Assembly (NCBI GenBank): GCA_902772615.1
Contig: CACYBC010000162.1
Coordinates: 1-23,049 of the forward strand
Length of the DNA stretch: 23,049 nt
From: an uncultured Ruminococcus sp.
Lineage (GTDB): Bacteria; Bacillota; Clostridia; Oscillospirales; Ruminococcaceae
Reading direction: 5' to 3'
Shown: positions 1 through 6,652 of the stretch, one piece after another
How positions within the stretch are numbered: the stretch's first letter is position 1
How the letters are laid out: the number at the start of each line of letters is the position of its first letter
The notes under the pieces: generated by a model
What the model saw: only the letters and a program-made list of their open reading frames with translations
What the model was told of the DNA's origin: nothing
The model's database searches: none
Translations under genes and position numbers: made by a program

Positions 1-415
1 GGATCTGCTCCACGGTCATCGCTGCAGATATGCCTCCCCGCCTGGTCTCGACTGCAGAAGGTCCTATCGCTGGACCGACTTCGGGATTCGTCACTATCCC
101 GGTGTGATTCAGCTGTATAAGTGATATGACGCCGTTGTCTCTGCAGGCCTCAGTAACGAATCTGTGCGCATCGATCTGCGCATCGTCCCAAAGGCCTATA
201 TGCTGATGATCAAATCTTCCGTCAGGAGTTACCGCAGTAGCTTCCACACAGAGAAGACCGATCCCGTATCTTGCCCTTTCGGAGTAATGCTCTATGTGTC
301 TTTGACTGAGTACCCCGTCGTCAGATGACCATTTGAACTTTACCGTGGGAGCCATGGTCATTCTGTTCTTGAGGATCGATCTGTTGATCCTGATGCTGTC
401 GGTCACAAGCGCCAT
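1..415 (-). CDS. NADH:flavin oxidoreductase / Old Yellow Enzyme family, N-terminal part (cut by window edge)
   Basis: The reading frame stays open from an ATG at 415 to base 1, giving 138 residues with no stop, so the C-terminal part lies outside the window. The start has a good ribosome binding site (GGAGGT at 422-427). The translation opens with the strand order of the FMN-binding TIM barrel of the Old Yellow Enzyme family: LKNRMTMAP at about residues 15-23, a histidine-tyrosine helix (RHIEHYSERARYGIG) at 39-53, EATAVTP at 58-64, and QLNHTG at 101-106, the usual QLxHxG flavin and substrate strand. GPSAVETRRGG follows at 118-128. Family members reduce enones, dienoyl-CoA esters or other electrophiles with NAD(P)H. 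The substrate cannot be told from this fragment, and the region that would show a C-terminal Fe-S/FAD extension (2,4-dienoyl-CoA reductase type) is missing. It is transcribed alone, away from the tRNA cluster. Confidence 0.85.
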   Translation of the reverse strand, partial: MALVTDSIRINRSILKNRMTMAPTVKFKWSSDDGVLSQRHIEHYSERARYGIGLLCVEATAVTPDGRFDHQHIGLWDDAQIDAHRFVTEACRDNGVISLIQLNHTGIVTNPEVGPAIGPSAVETRRGGISAAMTVEQI

Positions 416-480
416 TTAACTACCTCCGAAACATGACAAGCGAAGCGGCTTTACAGGTATGTAAGGTACATCTCACATTT

Positions 481-489
481 ATTGTAGCA
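481..489 (-). promoter_or_regulatory. Candidate promoter of the flavin oxidoreductase (extended -10)
   Basis: On the minus strand TGCTACAAT is an extended -10 (TG at 489-488, TACAAT at 486-481). The hexamer 17 nt upstream, TTTCCG, is a poor -35, which fits a promoter that relies on the extended -10. A start near 474 gives a leader of about 58 nt before the ATG at 415. Confidence 0.5.
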
Positions 490-689
490 GAGAATCTGTG
501 ACGCGGAAAGAAAAACACAGCGCTGCACATACATCGTCGGAGACACCTGTGTAGCTCTTATTCTCCGGGCGTCATCCCCGTCTTGCAATTATACATTATC
601 TGCATGAACAACATAGTAAATTAACATTTTGCATGTCGTTTTCAGTTTGGTATCATTCTTTACAGAAAGACTTTTACTCACAGCATTGA

Positions 690-792
690 ATGTTCGTGTT
701 CTGCCTTTTAAAAGATTATCTCTGCTTGGTAAAGAAGTCTTTTAGTTCCTCTTTCTTTTAGGGAGCCTGCGGAAACGCAGGCTTTCTTTTTT
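690..792 (+). ncRNA. Possible orphan small transcript with intrinsic terminator (plus strand)
   Basis: The 497-nt stretch 416-912 has no convincing protein gene, but it contains a strong plus-strand terminator (764-792) with no gene in front of it. A possible promoter is TTGAAT (686-691), 17 nt, then TAAAAG (709-714), a moderate match. The predicted RNA would hold a weak stem-loop (AAAAGA with TCTTTT, about 709-742), a single-stranded pyrimidine-rich stretch (TTCCTCTTTC, 746-755) and the terminator. A 23-codon ORF at 690-761 starts MFVFCLLKDY and stops three bases before the terminator stem, but it has no ribosome binding site. I do not recognise an RNA family. The alternative is that the terminator serves no gene of its own. 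Confidence 0.35.
764..792 (+). terminator. Rho-independent terminator, plus strand
   Basis: AGCCTGCG (764-771) and CGCAGGCT (776-783) form a perfect 8-bp stem with a GAAA tetraloop, followed by TTCTTTTTT. The T-run is only on the plus-strand side, so the direction is clear. No plus-strand protein gene precedes it. Confidence 0.8.
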
Positions 793-850
793 CTGACTGA
801 ACTTCCGGAACAAGCCGCTCTCCAGCGTTTTTTCACTCAGGAACGGCCTG

Positions 851-886
851 CAAAAAAAAGGAACCGAGAACGGATCTCAGTTCCTT
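851..886 (-). terminator. Terminator of the tRNA cluster
   Basis: On the minus strand AAGGAACTGAG pairs with CTCGGTTCCTT around a 7-nt loop, giving 11 bp including one T-G wobble, followed by eight T residues. The wobble and the T-run both point to the minus strand. It lies 27 nt past the 3' end of the last tRNA. Confidence 0.88.
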
Positions 887-912
887 CATTCTGCTCTTTT
901 GATCATGAGCAT

Positions 913-988
913 TGGTGGAAACAACAGGGCTCGAACCTGTGACCCCCTGCTTGTAAGGCAGGTGCTCTACCAGCTGAGCTATGCTTCC
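913..988 (-). tRNA. tRNA-Val (anticodon UAC)
   Basis: A 76-nt cloverleaf reads on the minus strand from GGAAGCA at 988 to an encoded CCA at 913-915. The acceptor arms GGAAGCA and TGTTTCC pair with one G-U. The anticodon stem CCTGC/GCAGG encloses CTTACAA, giving UAC, which reads GUA and by wobble other Val codons. The T arm contains GGTTCGAGCCC. It is the last tRNA of the cluster. Confidence 0.97.
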
Positions 989-992
989 ATAA

Positions 993-1068
993 TGGAGCGG
1001 GTTACGAGGCTCGAACTCGCTACCTCCACCTTGGCAAGGTGGCGCTCTACCAGATGAGCTAAACCCGC
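993..1068 (-). tRNA. tRNA-Gly (anticodon GCC)
   Basis: A 76-nt cloverleaf with acceptor arms GCGGGTT and AACCCGC fully paired, discriminator T and encoded CCA, as usual for bacterial tRNA-Gly. The anticodon loop TTGCCAA between CCACC and GGTGG gives GCC, reading GGC and GGU. It lies 3 to 4 nt from each neighbouring tRNA, so the three are cut from one transcript. Confidence 0.97.
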
Positions 1069-1071
1069 ATA

Positions 1072-1148
1072 TGGTGGGCGCTACAGGACTCGAACCTGCG
1101 ACCTCCTGCGTGTGAAGCAGGCGCTCTAACCAGCTGAGCTAAGCTCCC
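1072..1148 (-). tRNA. tRNA-Val (anticodon CAC)
   Basis: A 77-nt cloverleaf running from GGGAGCT at 1148 to an encoded CCA at 1072-1074. The anticodon stem CCTGC/GCAGG encloses TTCACAC, giving CAC, which reads GUG. The acceptor stem has one flaw: A4 faces G69 (GGGAGCT against AGCGCCC). All other arms look normal, including the T arm GCAGG/CCTGT. It is the first gene of the tRNA transcript, 11 nt after the predicted start. Confidence 0.93.
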
Positions 1149-1166
1149 GAAACTCAAGTAAATCGT

Positions 1167-1195
1167 ATTTTACTATGACGGGACGCTTTTGTCAA
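1167..1195 (-). promoter_or_regulatory. Sigma-A-type promoter of the tRNA cluster
   Basis: TTGACA (1195-1190), 17 nt, then TAAAAT (1172-1167) on the minus strand is a near-consensus vegetative promoter. The start would fall near 1160, just before tRNA-Val(CAC) at 1148. This matches the strong expression expected of tRNA genes. Confidence 0.88.
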
Positions 1196-1215
1196 CGAAA
1201 GAAAAAACGTCCCGT
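1178..1215. repeat. Inverted repeat around the tRNA promoter
   Basis: ACGGGACG (1178-1185) and CGTCCCGT (1208-1215) are perfect 8-bp inverted arms separated by 22 nt. The left arm lies in the spacer of the tRNA promoter and the -35 box lies between the arms. As RNA from ridA it would be a stem with the T-rich run inside the loop, so it is not a standard terminator. An operator or a leaky ridA 3' structure are both possible. Confidence 0.5.
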
Positions 1216-1253
1216 ACAGTTAAAACACGAATGCCTGAGCCTGTGTTTCGCTC

Positions 1254-1625
1254 TTATACTTCGGCGACCACTTCGATCTCCACAAGCGCTCCCTTGGGCA
1301 GTGCTCCGACCTCGAAGCAGCTCCTGGCGGGATTGCCGGGGAAGTACTTCGCGTACACCTTGTTGAAGGCGTCGAAGTCGCTCATATGCTGCAGGAAACA
1401 TGTGGATTTGACGACCTTGTCCAGACTGCTGCCGGCTTCCTCAAGGACTGCACTGAGGTTCTTTATGGCCTGCTCGGCCTGCTCCTCGATGGTGAAGACA
1501 TCGATCGATCCTGTCTCGGGATCGATCGGGATCTGTCCCGAAGTGAATACCAGACTGCCGGTCTTCATTCCCTGTGAATAGGGTCCTATGGCGGCGGGCG
1601 CTTTCTTTGTCTCGATCTTCTGCAT
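1254..1625 (-). CDS. ridA: RidA family reactive intermediate deaminase
   Basis: This 123-residue protein has the full RidA (YjgF/YER057c/UK114) length and signatures: AAIGPYSQG at 11-19, FTSGQIPIDPETG at 27-39, and NPARSCFEVGALPKGALVEIE at 98-118, containing the conserved arginine R101 and glutamate E116 (equivalents of E. coli R105 and E120). The family hydrolyses enamine and imine intermediates made by PLP enzymes, such as 2-aminoacrylate, and acts in the cytoplasm as a trimer. E. coli RidA is also reported to become a holdase chaperone after chlorination. The gene is last in the yerC - methyltransferase - hslO - ridA operon, 16 nt behind hslO, with GGAGG upstream. No strong terminator follows; a weak AAACAC/GTGTTT stem lies about 25 nt after the stop. 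Confidence 0.96.
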   Translation of the reverse strand: MQKIETKKAPAAIGPYSQGMKTGSLVFTSGQIPIDPETGSIDVFTIEEQAEQAIKNLSAVLEEAGSSLDKVVKSTCFLQHMSDFDAFNKVYAKYFPGNPARSCFEVGALPKGALVEIEVVAEV

Positions 1626-1641
1626 TTCTGTTTCCTCCGTA

Positions 1642-2553
1642 TCAATTAACTTCCGTTTCTTCTTTGTCTTCCGTTTTCTGCGATGAGCTCTCCGCCAGCG
1701 CCAGCATCTCTTCCCTCGAGAACTTATATGCGCTGTTGCAGAAATGACACACTATCTCGGTCTCTTCCTGCTCTTCCGCCAGTCTCAGGAGCTCTTCCCT
1801 TCCGAGGCTTATAAGTACCTTCTCCATCCTCTCCCTGCTGCAGGTGCATCTGTATGACACCTCCGTACTGTCCAGAAAGTCCGGTTCGAGGTCCTTCAGT
1901 ATCCTGTTAGCCATATCATCCGGGCTCATCCCGGAAGTCAGCATCTCGGTCACGGGCGGCAGATCCTTTATGTTCTCCTCAACCTTATCAATGACCGATT
2001 CCTCCGCTCCGGGAAGCAGGTGAAGCAGGAAACCTCCGGCATTGATTATCGTCAGGTCCGTATCCACCAGCACTCCGAGGGAACACACTGTGGGAAGCTG
2101 TTCACTGTATGCGAAATAAGCGGTTATGTCCTCAGCGATCTCGCCGCTCTGCAGCTCGATCTGCCCTACGTACGGAGTCTCCAGTCCCAGATCCTGTATC
2201 ACATACAATGTGCCTTCCCCGACGAGGGATCCCACATCCAGCTTTCCCGGTGCCTTCTCAGGGACATCCGCGAAGGGATTGTCACAGTATCCCCTGACGT
2301 TCCCGTTACCGTCGCTCACGGCAGTAATGCTTCCGACAGGACCGCTGCCCCTGATCATAAGCGTAATGGAATCGTCAGGTCCCTTCAGCCCGTATCCCAT
2401 CATGGACGCAGCCGTCAGCACCCTGCCCAGGGCAGCGGATGCGGTCGCTGAAGGATGATGGCGTCTCTCCATCTCCCTTATCATATCCGTCGAATCAAGC
2501 ACGTTCAGGACTGCCGATCCGTCATGTGTTATATATCTGAAAAGATTATCCAT
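1642..2553 (-). CDS. hslO: Hsp33 redox-regulated holdase chaperone
   Basis: The 303-residue product starts MDNLFRYITHDG and matches HslO (Hsp33) along its length. The C-terminal zinc and redox switch is present as CxC (C236, C238, in YRCTCSRERM) and CxxC (C269, C272, in VCHFCNSAY). In the reduced state these cysteines bind zinc; disulphide formation by peroxide or hypochlorous acid unfolds the linker and turns on client binding. The open frame extends 43 codons upstream, but that part lies inside the methyltransferase gene, is unlike Hsp33, and the ATG at 2553 has a purine-rich AAGGAAAACAAGG leader. The start overlaps the end of the methyltransferase gene by 8 nt, so translation is probably coupled. 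A short acidic tail follows the zinc domain. Confidence 0.96.
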   Translation of the reverse strand: MDNLFRYITHDGSAVLNVLDSTDMIREMERRHHPSATASAALGRVLTAASMMGYGLKGPDDSITLMIRGSGPVGSITAVSDGNGNVRGYCDNPFADVPEKAPGKLDVGSLVGEGTLYVIQDLGLETPYVGQIELQSGEIAEDITAYFAYSEQLPTVCSLGVLVDTDLTIINAGGFLLHLLPGAEESVIDKVEENIKDLPPVTEMLTSGMSPDDMANRILKDLEPDFLDSTEVSYRCTCSRERMEKVLISLGREELLRLAEEQEETEIVCHFCNSAYKFSREEMLALAESSSQKTEDKEETEVN

Positions 2554-3286
2554 TCCTTGTTTTCCTTGCTGTATACAATATCCTCTGGCTTTGAGCCGAA
2601 ACCGCTTCCAGACTGTCTCCGTCCGCTGTCTCGAGAAGTTCCAGCCCTGCATCCTCAAGCGCTTCTGAAAGCGTTTTTTCATCTATAAGGATCTCATCGA
2701 TGTATCCGGTCTGCCTGCTGTAGAGTCCGTCCTTCTCCCTTCTGAACAGATCCAGCGTCATGCTGACGCTGAGGTCATCGGAGGTGCTGTTCTGCCAGAC
2801 CAGCATCGCGTCATCGCTCTCGTAGACGTATGAGCTGTCCGCCAGCACGCAGCGGTGCTTGTACTCGGTATTAAGATCGAAAATGAAGAGGCAGCCCTCC
2901 TCCAGGAACAGCGACAGGCGGCTCATTGCCTTCCTGACCTCTGCCGCGCTGCTCAGATGGTTGAGGGTGTCCTGCATGCACACGATGCCCTGCACCGTGC
3001 CGTACAGATCACACTCCGCGATGTCCTGGCAAAGCAGAAGCTGTCCGGGATTCTTCTCCATGGCCACCGACAGCATCTCGGGAGAAGAATCGATGCCTAT
3101 CATGTCGTACCCTTTTTCAGACAGCAGGGACATCAGCGTTCCCGTTCCGCATCCCGCGTCCAGAACTATCTCGGGTCTGCGGTATTTCCTAAAAAGTCCG
3201 TCAATAAAATCGGCACGTCGACCGTAGTCGACGTTGCCGGTAAACAGATCATAGTATTCGTAGATGGCGGAATATCCGTCGCTCAT
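2546..3286 (-). CDS. SAM-dependent class I methyltransferase
   Basis: The 246-residue protein has a class I methyltransferase fold: motif I VLDAGCGTGT at 41-50 binds the SAM methionine part, D66 (IGIDSSPEM) should hold the ribose, D88 in the CQDIAECD segment (86-92) lies near the adenine, and IFDLNTEYK follows strand 5. The N-terminal YYDLFTGNVDY resembles the YqeM/SAM methyltransferase group often found beside Bacillota housekeeping genes. The substrate is unknown; a small molecule is more likely than RNA or DNA, since no recognition domain is present. The gene starts 2 nt after yerC and overlaps hslO by 8 nt, so it belongs to the operon. Confidence 0.88.
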   Translation of the reverse strand: MSDGYSAIYEYYDLFTGNVDYGRRADFIDGLFRKYRRPEIVLDAGCGTGTLMSLLSEKGYDMIGIDSSPEMLSVAMEKNPGQLLLCQDIAECDLYGTVQGIVCMQDTLNHLSSAAEVRKAMSRLSLFLEEGCLFIFDLNTEYKHRCVLADSSYVYESDDAMLVWQNSTSDDLSVSMTLDLFRREKDGLYSRQTGYIDEILIDEKTLSEALEDAGLELLETADGDSLEAVSAQSQRILYTARKTRNG

Positions 3287-3288
3287 TA

Positions 3289-3588
3289 TTACTTCTCTTT
3301 CTTAGCTTCTATCTTTGCAAGGACCTGCTTATAACCGTCGCACCCGTAGGAGAGTGAGCGGTTCACGCGGCTTATGGTCGCAGTGGAAGCTCCGGTCTCC
3401 GCAACTATGCTGCTGTAGACCTTCCCCTCGAGAAGAAGCTTTGCAACTTTATAACGCTGAGAGATCGCCTTAAGTTCCGGGACAGTGCAGAGATCCTCGA
3501 AGAAATCATAGCACTCTTCCTCGGTATCCAGAGCCAGTATAGCCTCAAAGAGAATATCCAACGCATCGGAATGACTTAAATTACCCAT
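3289..3588 (-). CDS. YerC/YecD family TrpR-related DNA-binding protein
   Basis: The 99-residue all-helical protein matches the YerC/YecD family of TrpR-like repressors. A helix-turn-helix is visible at about 58-80 (YSSIVAETGASTATISRVNRSL), preceded by ELKAISQRYKVAKLLLEG, the typical TrpR-superfamily core. The N-terminal part (ALDILFEAILALDTEEECYDFFEDL) is the usual dimerisation helix pair. The ligand and targets of the family are not well known. It leads the operon, 34 nt behind its own promoter, with GGAGG 7 nt before the ATG, so autoregulation of the chaperone operon is plausible but not shown. Confidence 0.92.
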   Translation of the reverse strand: MGNLSHSDALDILFEAILALDTEEECYDFFEDLCTVPELKAISQRYKVAKLLLEGKVYSSIVAETGASTATISRVNRSLSYGCDGYKQVLAKIEAKKEK

Positions 3589-3621
3589 TGATTACCTCCG
3601 CACGCAATTCATTACTTTAAA

Positions 3622-3650
3622 AGTTTAGCATGCGAAACATGAGAATTCAA
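3622..3650 (-). promoter_or_regulatory. Promoter of the yerC-methyltransferase-hslO-ridA operon
   Basis: TTGAAT (3650-3645), 17 nt, TAAACT (3627-3622), with TGC immediately before the -10 (extended -10). It lies between the end of engB and yerC. A start near 3615 gives a leader of about 27 nt. Confidence 0.75.
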
Positions 3651-3653
3651 CTA

Positions 3654-4244
3654 TCATAAAGATAGACATTCTGATAATAATGTGCGCAGTATTTCAGCAC
3701 TTTCCTCATTTTTGACTGTAAAAGGAATTATTCTGGCACAGTTCAGAGGTCTCAGGACCTCCTCAAAGCGTTCAGATCTTGCGGACATCTCCGTCTTGTT
3801 CAACTTGTCGGTCTTTGTCAGGATCGCCCAGTACTCTATCCCGAACCTGTTCATGTATTCGATCATGTCCAGATCGTCTTCGGTGGGATCGTGCCTGCAG
3901 TCCAGAAGGACCAGCGCAAGCGCGATATTCCTCTCAGTACCGAAATAGGTCTCCATGAGCTTTGACCATCTCTCAAGCTCTTCTCCGGAACGCCTTGCGA
4001 ACCCGTATCCAGGCAGATCCACCAGAGTGATGTCCCCGTCCGACGGGAAGAAGTTTATGGTGGTGGTCTTTCCGGGGGAGGAACTGACGCGTGCAAGCTT
4101 GTTCTGCCCGCATATCTTGTTTATCAGCGAGGATTTGCCGGCATTCGACCTTCCGCAGAAGACCACTTCCCTGCCAGTGCTCGGTCTGAGCTGCTCGGCA
4201 AATCCAAACGATGTCAAAAAGCTTGTTTTCCTGAAATTGATCAT
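3654..4244 (-). CDS. engB: Ribosome biogenesis GTPase EngB (YsxC/YihA)
   Basis: The 196-residue protein is the usual EngB length and carries all TRAFAC GTPase motifs: P-loop GRSNAGKS at 31-38, G2 threonines in PGKTTTINF at 58-65, G3 DLPGYGFA at 76-83, and G4 TKTD at 143-146. Bacillus YsxC is essential and acts in late 50S subunit assembly. Its ATG overlaps the lon stop codon (ATGA), and no ribosome binding site precedes it, so it is probably translated by coupling to lon. The lon-engB pair is common in Bacillota. No clear terminator is seen before the yerC promoter. Confidence 0.97.
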   Translation of the reverse strand: MINFRKTSFLTSFGFAEQLRPSTGREVVFCGRSNAGKSSLINKICGQNKLARVSSSPGKTTTINFFPSDGDITLVDLPGYGFARRSGEELERWSKLMETYFGTERNIALALVLLDCRHDPTEDDLDMIEYMNRFGIEYWAILTKTDKLNKTEMSARSERFEEVLRPLNCARIIPFTVKNEESAEILRTLLSECLSL

Positions 4245-6583
4245 TTTTTCAAAGCTATCTCAAGCACTTCGTCGATCCTCTTCACAGGGATGATCTCAAG
4301 TGCGTCTCTTACCTCATCGGGAATATCCTGAAGATCCGGGATATTGGATGCGGGGATCACCACGGTATGTATCTTCTCCTTGTGCGCGGCGATGAGTTTC
4401 TCCTTGAGTCCGCCTATAGCGAGCACCCTGCCCTGCAGAGTTATCTCACCGGTCATAGCTACATCCTTGCGGACGGGGATCCTGCATACCGCAGACACCA
4501 GTGCGGTGGCGATGGTGACGCCTGCGGACGGTCCGTCCTTGGGTACAGCGCCTTCCGGCGCGTGGACATGGATGTCGTACTCATTCAGGAACTTCTCAGG
4601 GAACTTGTAAGCGCCTGTGAGGGTGCGTCCGTATGTGATGGCGAGCTTGATGGATTCCTTCATCACGTCGCCGAGACTGCCGGTGATCTCAAGCCTTCCG
4701 GTACCGGGTATGACCACCGCTTCTATCGGAAGCAGCGTGCCGCCGGCCGATGTCCAGGCGAGTCCGTTGACTATACCGACGGAATCCTCCTGGGACGCAA
4801 TGCTCTCACGGTTGTACGGAACTCCGAGGAAGGTATCCATATTCTTGTCCGTCACCTTTATGGGAGCAGGTTCCGACTCGGAGAGCATCTTGGCTGCCTT
4901 GCGCATGACCTTGGCTATGCTCCTCTCCAGATTCCTCACGCCGGCTTCCACCGTGTAATCGTCGATGATCCTGTAAAGGGCCTTGTCGGAGAAGCGTATA
5001 TCGCTCCTGGTCATGCCGTGTCTCTCCATCTCCTTCTTGAGCAGATGGTCCTTGGCGATATGGAACTTCTCAACGCGCGTGTAGCTGGAGAGCTCTATGA
5101 CGTCCATCCTGTCCCTCAGTGCGGACGGAATGGCGTTGATGTCATTGGCCGTGGTGAGGAAGAACACATTGGACAGATCAAACGGCACATCGAGGTAGTG
5201 GTCCATGAAATTGGTGTTCTGCTCCGGGTCCAGCGCCTCCAGAAGCGCGGAGGACGGGTCGCCCTTGTAGTCGTATCCGAGCTTGTCTATCTCATCCATG
5301 AGGATGAGCGGATTGTTGACCTTCGACTGCTGGATGGCCGCGATGATGCGTCCGGGCATTGCGCCTATATATGTCCTTCTGTGTCCCCTGATCTCAGCTT
5401 CGTCCCTGACTCCGCCGAGGCTCATGCGGGAGAACTTCCTTCCCATGCTCTCCGCGAGGGAGCGGGCGATGGATGTCTTGCCCACTCCGGGAGGTCCAAC
5501 GAGGCAGATGATCTGGCCGCTGATATTGGATGTCCTGCCTCTTACCGCCAGGTATTCCAGTATCCTCTCCTTGACGTCCTTGAGTCCGTAGTGATCTCTC
5601 TCGAGTATCTTTCTGGCTTTCTCGACGTTGTAGTTGTCCTTCGTGGATTCTGTCCAGGGCATGCCGAGGACGGTGTCCAGATACTGGTCTATCAGCGCGT
5701 ACTCGGGGCTGGAGGGCGGGTTCATTGAGAGCCGGTCGACTTCCTTCAGCAGTTTCTCCTTGTAGGCGTCCTCCAGAGGAAGAGCTCTGACCTTCTCCTT
5801 GAGCTCGTACGCGGATTCGCCGTCCTCCATCTCCTCGCCCAGTTCCTGGGAGATGGTTCGCATCTGCTCGCGCAGATAGAACTCGCGCTGGTTGTTGATC
5901 ATGTTCTGCTGTATGCGTTCGTTTATCTCCTGCTCTATTCCCAGCACCGAGTTCTCCTTGACAATGATGCCGAGCAGAAGATCGAGCCGTTTGAACGAGC
6001 TGCCCTGCTGCAGGACGCTCTGCTTATCCTTGGTCTCGAGAGGGAGGTTGAACGCGAGATACTCCACCAGTTTCTCGGGCGATATTCCTGAATTGGCGGT
6101 ATCAAGTATGTCGGAGGACAGCCTCGGGTTGAAGGAGGCGTAGACTTCCAGTTCCTCGCGGATCTTCCTTATGAGGGCCTTTGCCTCCTCTTCCTCCGTG
6201 CTCTTTATGGCTGTGGCGTCGCGCTTGTGAACGCTGGCCCAGTACATTCCTTCCACAGTGTCGAAGCTGATGAGCCTTGCACGGTACTTGCAGTCCACTA
6301 TCACCTTCATGAGCCCGTCGCGGACCTTGAGGACCTGCTTGACCTCGCTGACGACGCCGTAGCGGTACACGTCATTGGGGCCCGGATCCTCCACAGATGA
6401 ATCGATCTGCGCGACCAGGAACAGAGGCTGTCCGGTCTCCATGCAGTGCTCGATTGCCTTCTTGGATACTTCCCTGTTCACATCGAAATGGTTCACAGTA
6501 TCAGGGAACACCACAACGTCGCGAAGCGCGAGCATCGGAAGTTCAGATATGCTGTCCTTGTTAAGACTGACTTTTGCGATCAT
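4241..6583 (-). CDS. lon: ATP-dependent protease Lon
   Basis: The 780-residue protein is a full-length LonA. The N-terminal LON substrate-binding domain starts at about residue 15 (LPMLALRDVVVFP), followed by the coiled helical region (LREQMRTISQELGEE at 237-251). The AAA+ module has Walker A GPPGVGKT at 363-370 and Walker B LILMDEID at 426-433. The C-terminal protease domain has the serine-lysine dyad: S686 in KDGPSAG and K729 in GLKEKL, 43 residues apart as in E. coli Lon. It degrades misfolded and some regulatory proteins in the cytoplasm. It lies 69 nt behind clpX, beyond a terminator, with GGAG 5 nt before the ATG. I see no convincing promoter of its own, so it may depend on readthrough. 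No CIRCE element was seen. Confidence 0.98.
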   Translation of the reverse strand: MIAKVSLNKDSISELPMLALRDVVVFPDTVNHFDVNREVSKKAIEHCMETGQPLFLVAQIDSSVEDPGPNDVYRYGVVSEVKQVLKVRDGLMKVIVDCKYRARLISFDTVEGMYWASVHKRDATAIKSTEEEEAKALIRKIREELEVYASFNPRLSSDILDTANSGISPEKLVEYLAFNLPLETKDKQSVLQQGSSFKRLDLLLGIIVKENSVLGIEQEINERIQQNMINNQREFYLREQMRTISQELGEEMEDGESAYELKEKVRALPLEDAYKEKLLKEVDRLSMNPPSSPEYALIDQYLDTVLGMPWTESTKDNYNVEKARKILERDHYGLKDVKERILEYLAVRGRTSNISGQIICLVGPPGVGKTSIARSLAESMGRKFSRMSLGGVRDEAEIRGHRRTYIGAMPGRIIAAIQQSKVNNPLILMDEIDKLGYDYKGDPSSALLEALDPEQNTNFMDHYLDVPFDLSNVFFLTTANDINAIPSALRDRMDVIELSSYTRVEKFHIAKDHLLKKEMERHGMTRSDIRFSDKALYRIIDDYTVEAGVRNLERSIAKVMRKAAKMLSESEPAPIKVTDKNMDTFLGVPYNRESIASQEDSVGIVNGLAWTSAGGTLLPIEAVVIPGTGRLEITGSLGDVMKESIKLAITYGRTLTGAYKFPEKFLNEYDIHVHAPEGAVPKDGPSAGVTIATALVSAVCRIPVRKDVAMTGEITLQGRVLAIGGLKEKLIAAHKEKIHTVVIPASNIPDLQDIPDEVRDALEIIPVKRIDEVLEIALKK

Positions 6584-6614
6584 TATTACTCCGTTCAGTG
6601 AAATGATTTTTAAT

Positions 6615-6642
6615 GAGCAAAAACGGCCTGTAGAGGCCGTTT
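6615..6642 (-). terminator. Terminator between clpX and lon
   Basis: On the minus strand AAACGGCC and GGCCGTTT form an 8-bp stem with a 6-nt loop, continuing into TTTTTGCTC. It lies 10 nt past the clpX stop and 31 nt before the lon start region. The T-run is mixed with the stem, so partial readthrough into lon is likely. Confidence 0.78.
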
Positions 6643-6652
6643 AAAAGGTTGT

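Noticed and set aside
2554..2682. 43-codon N-terminal extension of hslO
   Set aside because: It overlaps the methyltransferase gene in another frame and does not resemble Hsp33, which begins at MDNLFRYITHDG.
4367..5728. 453-codon plus-strand open frame
   Set aside because: It lies entirely antisense to lon, has no family resemblance and no ribosome binding site. It comes from the codon bias of lon.
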